NCBI GenBank assembly: GCA_011042035.1
Contig: DQZA01000028.1
Coordinates: forward strand, 1 to 17,177
From: Desulfobacteraceae bacterium
GTDB lineage: Bacteria; Desulfobacterota; DSM-4660; Desulfatiglandales; Desulfatiglandaceae
Direction of reading: 5' to 3'
DNA length: 17,177 bases
The position numbers were made by a program, and so were the translations under genes. Below, piece after piece: positions 15,022 through 17,177 of the stretch (position 1 is the stretch's first letter; each line of letters opens with the position of its first letter). Under the pieces are notes generated by a model that worked only from the letters and a program-made list of their open reading frames with translations, was not told the DNA's origin and ran no database searches.

Positions 15022-15252
15022 GTGGTAGTTCCCGTGACCGATCATGGCGTAATAGAAGTGGATCTCTTTTCTGAAGACGTTAACAGCCCAGATCACCCTC
15101 AAGCGGCCAATTTTAGGGCTCTATTGGAGGATGTGGCAAGTGAATACAAATGCAACCTCCTGTTTTTTGAAGTAAATCATGGTACAGTCGCCTTTTCTTT
15201 TGACAGTGATGAACTCATGGCGGAGATATTGAAGATACTTCAAATGAAGTGA
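15022..15252 (+). CDS. Small conserved-looking protein of unknown function
   Basis: I do not recognise this 76-residue protein. It starts at GTG 15022 (a second GTG lies at 15034; the frame is open only to 15010, so it cannot be much longer). The sequence VVVPVTDHGVIEVDLF suggests one or two beta strands, then an acidic loop EDVNSPDHP, an amphipathic helix (AANFRALLEDVASEY), the strand pair NLLFFEVNHGTVAFSFDSD and a C-terminal helix ELMAEILKILQM. The overall pattern is a small alpha/beta fold, acidic and soluble, with one Cys. No membrane segment or signal is present and the ribosome site is weak. It precedes trmJ by 97 bases on the same strand and may be cotranscribed from the promoter at 14751. 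Alternation of hydrophobic residues and sensible composition support real coding, but its function is unknown. Confidence 0.6.
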   Translation: MVVPVTDHGVIEVDLFSEDVNSPDHPQAANFRALLEDVASEYKCNLLFFEVNHGTVAFSFDSDELMAEILKILQMK

Positions 15253-15349
15253 GAATGTGGACCATGCTGCTGTTTCGTGCATGTCTTGAGGTTTAGGTCG
15301 CAAGGAAAAATCAAATGGTGACCGAAAATTTAACCACGCGAGGCCGAGA

Positions 15350-16096
15350 TTGCAGTATAAAGTAAACCTAGAAAATATCGGTATTGTGCTCGTAGAACCC
15401 CAGATACCCGAAAACATTGGCTCTGTGGCCCGGGCCATGAACAATATGGGGCTAACCAGGCTTGTTGTCGTGAACCCAAAAAATTGTGACCTCTCCCGTG
15501 TGCTTAAGACAGCCACTGGTTCATCCATAGATATCATAGAAGAAATGGAGGTCTACGACGATCTGCTTGAGGCCATCGGCCGCTTTCAATATGTAGTTGG
15601 CACAACGGCGCGGATTGGCGCCCTGCGCCCTGCCCTTACTCGCCCCCGCGAGCTCGCCCAGGAGCTAATACCCATCAGCCAAGAAAATCTGGTGGCCCTC
15701 ATGTTTGGGCCAGAAGACCGAGGATTGTCCAATGATGAACTGCGTTATTGCTATACCATTGGCACCATTCCAACTGGCCGATTTTCATCTCTCAACCTTG
15801 CCCATGCCGTGCTCATATTTTGTTATGAAATATTCATGGTCACCCGCGAAACAGAGCCAGAGCCCATCCCCCGCATGGCCAACAAGTTTGAGTTAGAAGG
15901 AATGTATGAACATCTAAAGCAGGTGCTGACAAAGATAGGCTTTATTGACCCGCAAAACCCTGAACACTGGATGCTCAACATTCGCCGCTTCCTCTCACAG
16001 CGGCCGCTGCGAGCGCGTGATGTAAGGATCATCCGGGGCATATGCCGCCAAATAGATTGGTATACTGGACAAATAAATAAACAGAAAAAGCCCTAA
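15350..16096 (+). CDS. trmJ: tRNA (cytidine/uridine-2'-O-)-methyltransferase TrmJ-type (SpoU family)
   Basis: A SPOUT methyltransferase that 2'-O-methylates RNA from SAM, most likely position 32 of tRNA. Its 248 residues are close to E. coli TrmJ. The three family motifs are present: ENIGSVARAMNNMG at 21-34 (Asn22, Arg28), LMFGPEDRGLSNDEL at 117-131 and the trefoil-knot SAM loop PTGRFSSLNLAHAV at 141-154. The C-terminal ~80 residues are the TrmJ-type helical extension. The start is TTG at 15350: the frame is open back to 15290 but holds no ATG or GTG, and homologues begin right before the NIGIVLVEPQ strand. A weak GAGG precedes it. A 16-codon ATG frame (15315-15365) overlaps the start. The exact target (tRNA versus rRNA) is inferred from family. 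Confidence 0.88.
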   Translation: MQYKVNLENIGIVLVEPQIPENIGSVARAMNNMGLTRLVVVNPKNCDLSRVLKTATGSSIDIIEEMEVYDDLLEAIGRFQYVVGTTARIGALRPALTRPRELAQELIPISQENLVALMFGPEDRGLSNDELRYCYTIGTIPTGRFSSLNLAHAVLIFCYEIFMVTRETEPEPIPRMANKFELEGMYEHLKQVLTKIGFIDPQNPEHWMLNIRRFLSQRPLRARDVRIIRGICRQIDWYTGQINKQKKP

Positions 16097-16283
16097 TGCC
16101 TTTGGCCCGCCAGTATGATCGTCAGGTATGTCCATTGAATGGAATATGGAATGACGAATAACTTAATGCTGAAGCACGGTCTGCGCTAGACAGCTAACGA
16201 TTAACGGACAACTGCACCGGATCCGCATAACGGTGATCCATAAACGGTTAGCGGTTGACAAATAACGAACCACAGGAGGCGTT
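16097..16283. repeat. Repeat-like intergenic sequence between trmJ and the DUF72 gene
   Basis: A 187-base gap without a gene. GGAATGACGAATAACTT (16151 region) resembles the arm of the hairpin repeat at 3269-3352. GCTAACGATTAACGG (16193 on) and AAACGGTTAGCGGTTGAC (16242 region) form an imperfect inverted pair of about 12-15 bases. CACCG/CGGTG arms near 16215-16235 lie between them. TGACGAATAAC and TGACAAATAACG are near-direct repeats. It looks like a decayed dispersed repeat (inference). The DUF72 ribosome site AGGAGG is at 16274-16279. Confidence 0.4.
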
Positions 16284-17024
16284 GTGGAACGGTCACAGGA
16301 ATTTAGGATCGGGACCTCGGGATGGAATTATAAGCATTGGAAGGAGATTTTCTATCCAGCAAATGTGGCTCAAAGAAAATGGCTGGAATTCTATTGCACC
16401 AGGTTTGATACCGTTGAGTTAAATGCCACCTTTTATAGGCTGCCTAAGGTGGAGACCTTTCAGTCATGGAAAAAAAGGACTCCTCAGGGGTTTCTGTGGG
16501 CCGTTAAAGCAAATAAATTCATAACACACACCAAAAGACTCAAAGACTGCGAAGAGCCCATTGAGAGGTTTTACTCTTCTGTAAAAGGCCTCGACAAAAA
16601 GCTTGGTCCTATTCTTTTCCAACTACCCCCTAGCCTACAATTTGATGAATCCTTGTTTGAGGATTTCTGCTCGCTCCTCTCCAACTCCTACAAGCATGTC
16701 CTTGAGGTCCGTCACGCCTCCTGGATTGATGACAAGGCCTTCCAAATAATGGCCAAGAACCAAATCGCCTTTTGTATCTCAGATACCGCAGGCAGATACC
16801 CCTACCACGAGCAGATCACCGCTGATTTCACTTACGTGAGATTGCACGGCTCAAAAAAGCTCTATGCTTCTAAATATGCTACTGAAGAACTTGAGACCTG
16901 GGCCAAGAAACTTCTGGACTGGGGAGTAGATGCCTATGTCTATTTTGATAACGACTTTGGTGGGAATGCCGTGGAAAATGCCATGGAGCTAAAAGGTCTA
17001 CTGGCGCTTAGGCCTCCGGCATAA
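16284..17024 (+). CDS. DUF72 (YecE-like) TIM-barrel protein
   Basis: A 246-residue cytoplasmic protein of the DUF72 family, widespread but of unknown biochemical role. Diagnostic parts are the N-terminal IGTSGWNYKHWKEIFYP, then FDTVELNATFYRLP, a WAVKANKFITH segment, GPILFQLPPSL, the LEVRHASWI strand and the C-terminal YVYFDNDFGGNAVENA, which corresponds to the family's FNND-x-GxAVxNA ending. These cover the full domain, so the gene is complete. The start is GTG at 16284 with AGGAGG four bases before it, a rather short spacing. It stands alone between two repeat-like intergenic regions. No terminator was recognised after the stop. Confidence 0.9.
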   Translation: MERSQEFRIGTSGWNYKHWKEIFYPANVAQRKWLEFYCTRFDTVELNATFYRLPKVETFQSWKKRTPQGFLWAVKANKFITHTKRLKDCEEPIERFYSSVKGLDKKLGPILFQLPPSLQFDESLFEDFCSLLSNSYKHVLEVRHASWIDDKAFQIMAKNQIAFCISDTAGRYPYHEQITADFTYVRLHGSKKLYASKYATEELETWAKKLLDWGVDAYVYFDNDFGGNAVENAMELKGLLALRPPA

Positions 17025-17049
17025 GTGTGCCTCGAGATATTGTTTCCAC

Positions 17050-17091
17050 TTGACATGGACATAATGTTTAGATAGTAGACATAATGTCTAC
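17050..17091. promoter_or_regulatory. TTGACA followed by repeated GACATAATGT and a perfect palindrome
   Basis: TTGACA lies at 17050-17055. GACATAATGT occurs twice, at 17058-17067 and 17078-17087, 20 bases apart. The second copy is the core of a perfect inverted repeat, GTAGACATAATGTCTAC (17075-17091, arms of 8 around one base). It could be a promoter with two operator sites for a gene beyond the window, or a terminal repeat of an insertion element. No gene is seen downstream before the window ends. Confidence 0.4.
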
Positions 17092-17104
17092 CGAGTTATA
17101 CGTT

Positions 17105-17165
17105 ATTCGTGAATCGTGAGACGTGAAATGTGAAGGGTGAAACGGGAGGCGCAAGACGCAGGGCA
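17105..17165. repeat. Low-complexity GTGA-rich degenerate repeat
   Basis: Degenerate 7-8 base units of the form CGTGAGA, CGTGAAA, TGTGAAG, GGTGAAA and CGCAAGA follow one another from about 17109. The pattern resembles short degenerate intergenic repeats that recur around some environmental bacterial genomes. No coding potential or clear structure was seen. Confidence 0.45.
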
Positions 17166-17177
17166 TTAGGCTGAAGG

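Noticed and set aside
14920..15102. Minus-strand frame of 60 codons
   Set aside because: It overlaps the better-supported 76-residue plus-strand ORF, has no ribosome site and has an unconvincing composition.
16254..16259. TTGACA as a promoter for the DUF72 gene
   Set aside because: A -10 box at the right distance would fall on the ribosome site; no suitable match exists.
1..17177. tRNA, rRNA, tmRNA, SRP RNA, CRISPR array or intact transposase
   Set aside because: No cloverleaf, conserved RNA cores, regularly spaced repeats or transposase motifs were seen on either strand by eye.

Overview
This window looks like a chromosome segment from an anaerobic bacterium, most likely a Desulfobacterota (former Deltaproteobacteria) relative. 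The taxonomic guess is inference. It rests on an ispG-proS pair followed directly by a bifunctional rel gene, a NIL-domain ferredoxin, a phosphofructokinase with pyrophosphate-type active-site residues, and AT-rich hairpin repeats between genes. Coding density is high and gene starts vary: ATG, with GTG and TTG in several genes. I see no tRNA, rRNA, CRISPR array, prophage or intact insertion sequence.

Layout. (1) 1-1876, plus: the 3' part of a KptA-like NAD-dependent RNA 2'-phosphotransferase, then nicotinate phosphoribosyltransferase (pncB). (2) 1885-5027, minus: transcribed as aminotransferase, NIL-ferredoxin, then (past a hairpin repeat) the tRNA methylthiotransferase mtaB. (3) 5028-5240: a divergent promoter region. 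(4) 5241-6407, plus: a phosphofructokinase predicted to use PPi. (5) 6581-11544, plus: ispG, proS and rel, tightly packed, with rel overlapping the end of proS. (6) 11541-11729, minus: rpmB (L28), with a near-consensus promoter and a leader hairpin. (7) 11848-13311, plus: mpl (murein peptide recycling). (8) 13308-14606, minus: a GabT-type aminotransferase carrying an extra four-cysteine motif. (9) 14607-15349: a sparse region with a strong-looking plus-strand promoter on a palindrome, a 44-residue one-helix membrane ORF and a 76-residue unknown protein. (10) 15350-16096, plus: a TrmJ-type RNA 2'-O-methyltransferase. (11) 16284-17024, plus: a DUF72 protein. The ends and gaps at 16097-16283 and 17025-17177 carry repeat-like sequence.

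Themes. RNA modification recurs (KptA, MtaB, TrmJ). Central and precursor metabolism is represented by PncB, the phosphofructokinase, IspG and two PLP aminotransferases. ProRS and Rel link aminoacylation to (p)ppGpp. All three convergent gene pairs leave no terminator space: one has an 8-base gap, and the other two share a CTAG tetranucleotide as both stop codons.

I do not see a clear new defence or mobile system. The most unusual items are the small-gene/promoter region at 14751-15252, the shared CTAG stops, the cysteine-motif GabT, the hairpin repeat at 3269-3352 and the palindrome at 17075-17091.
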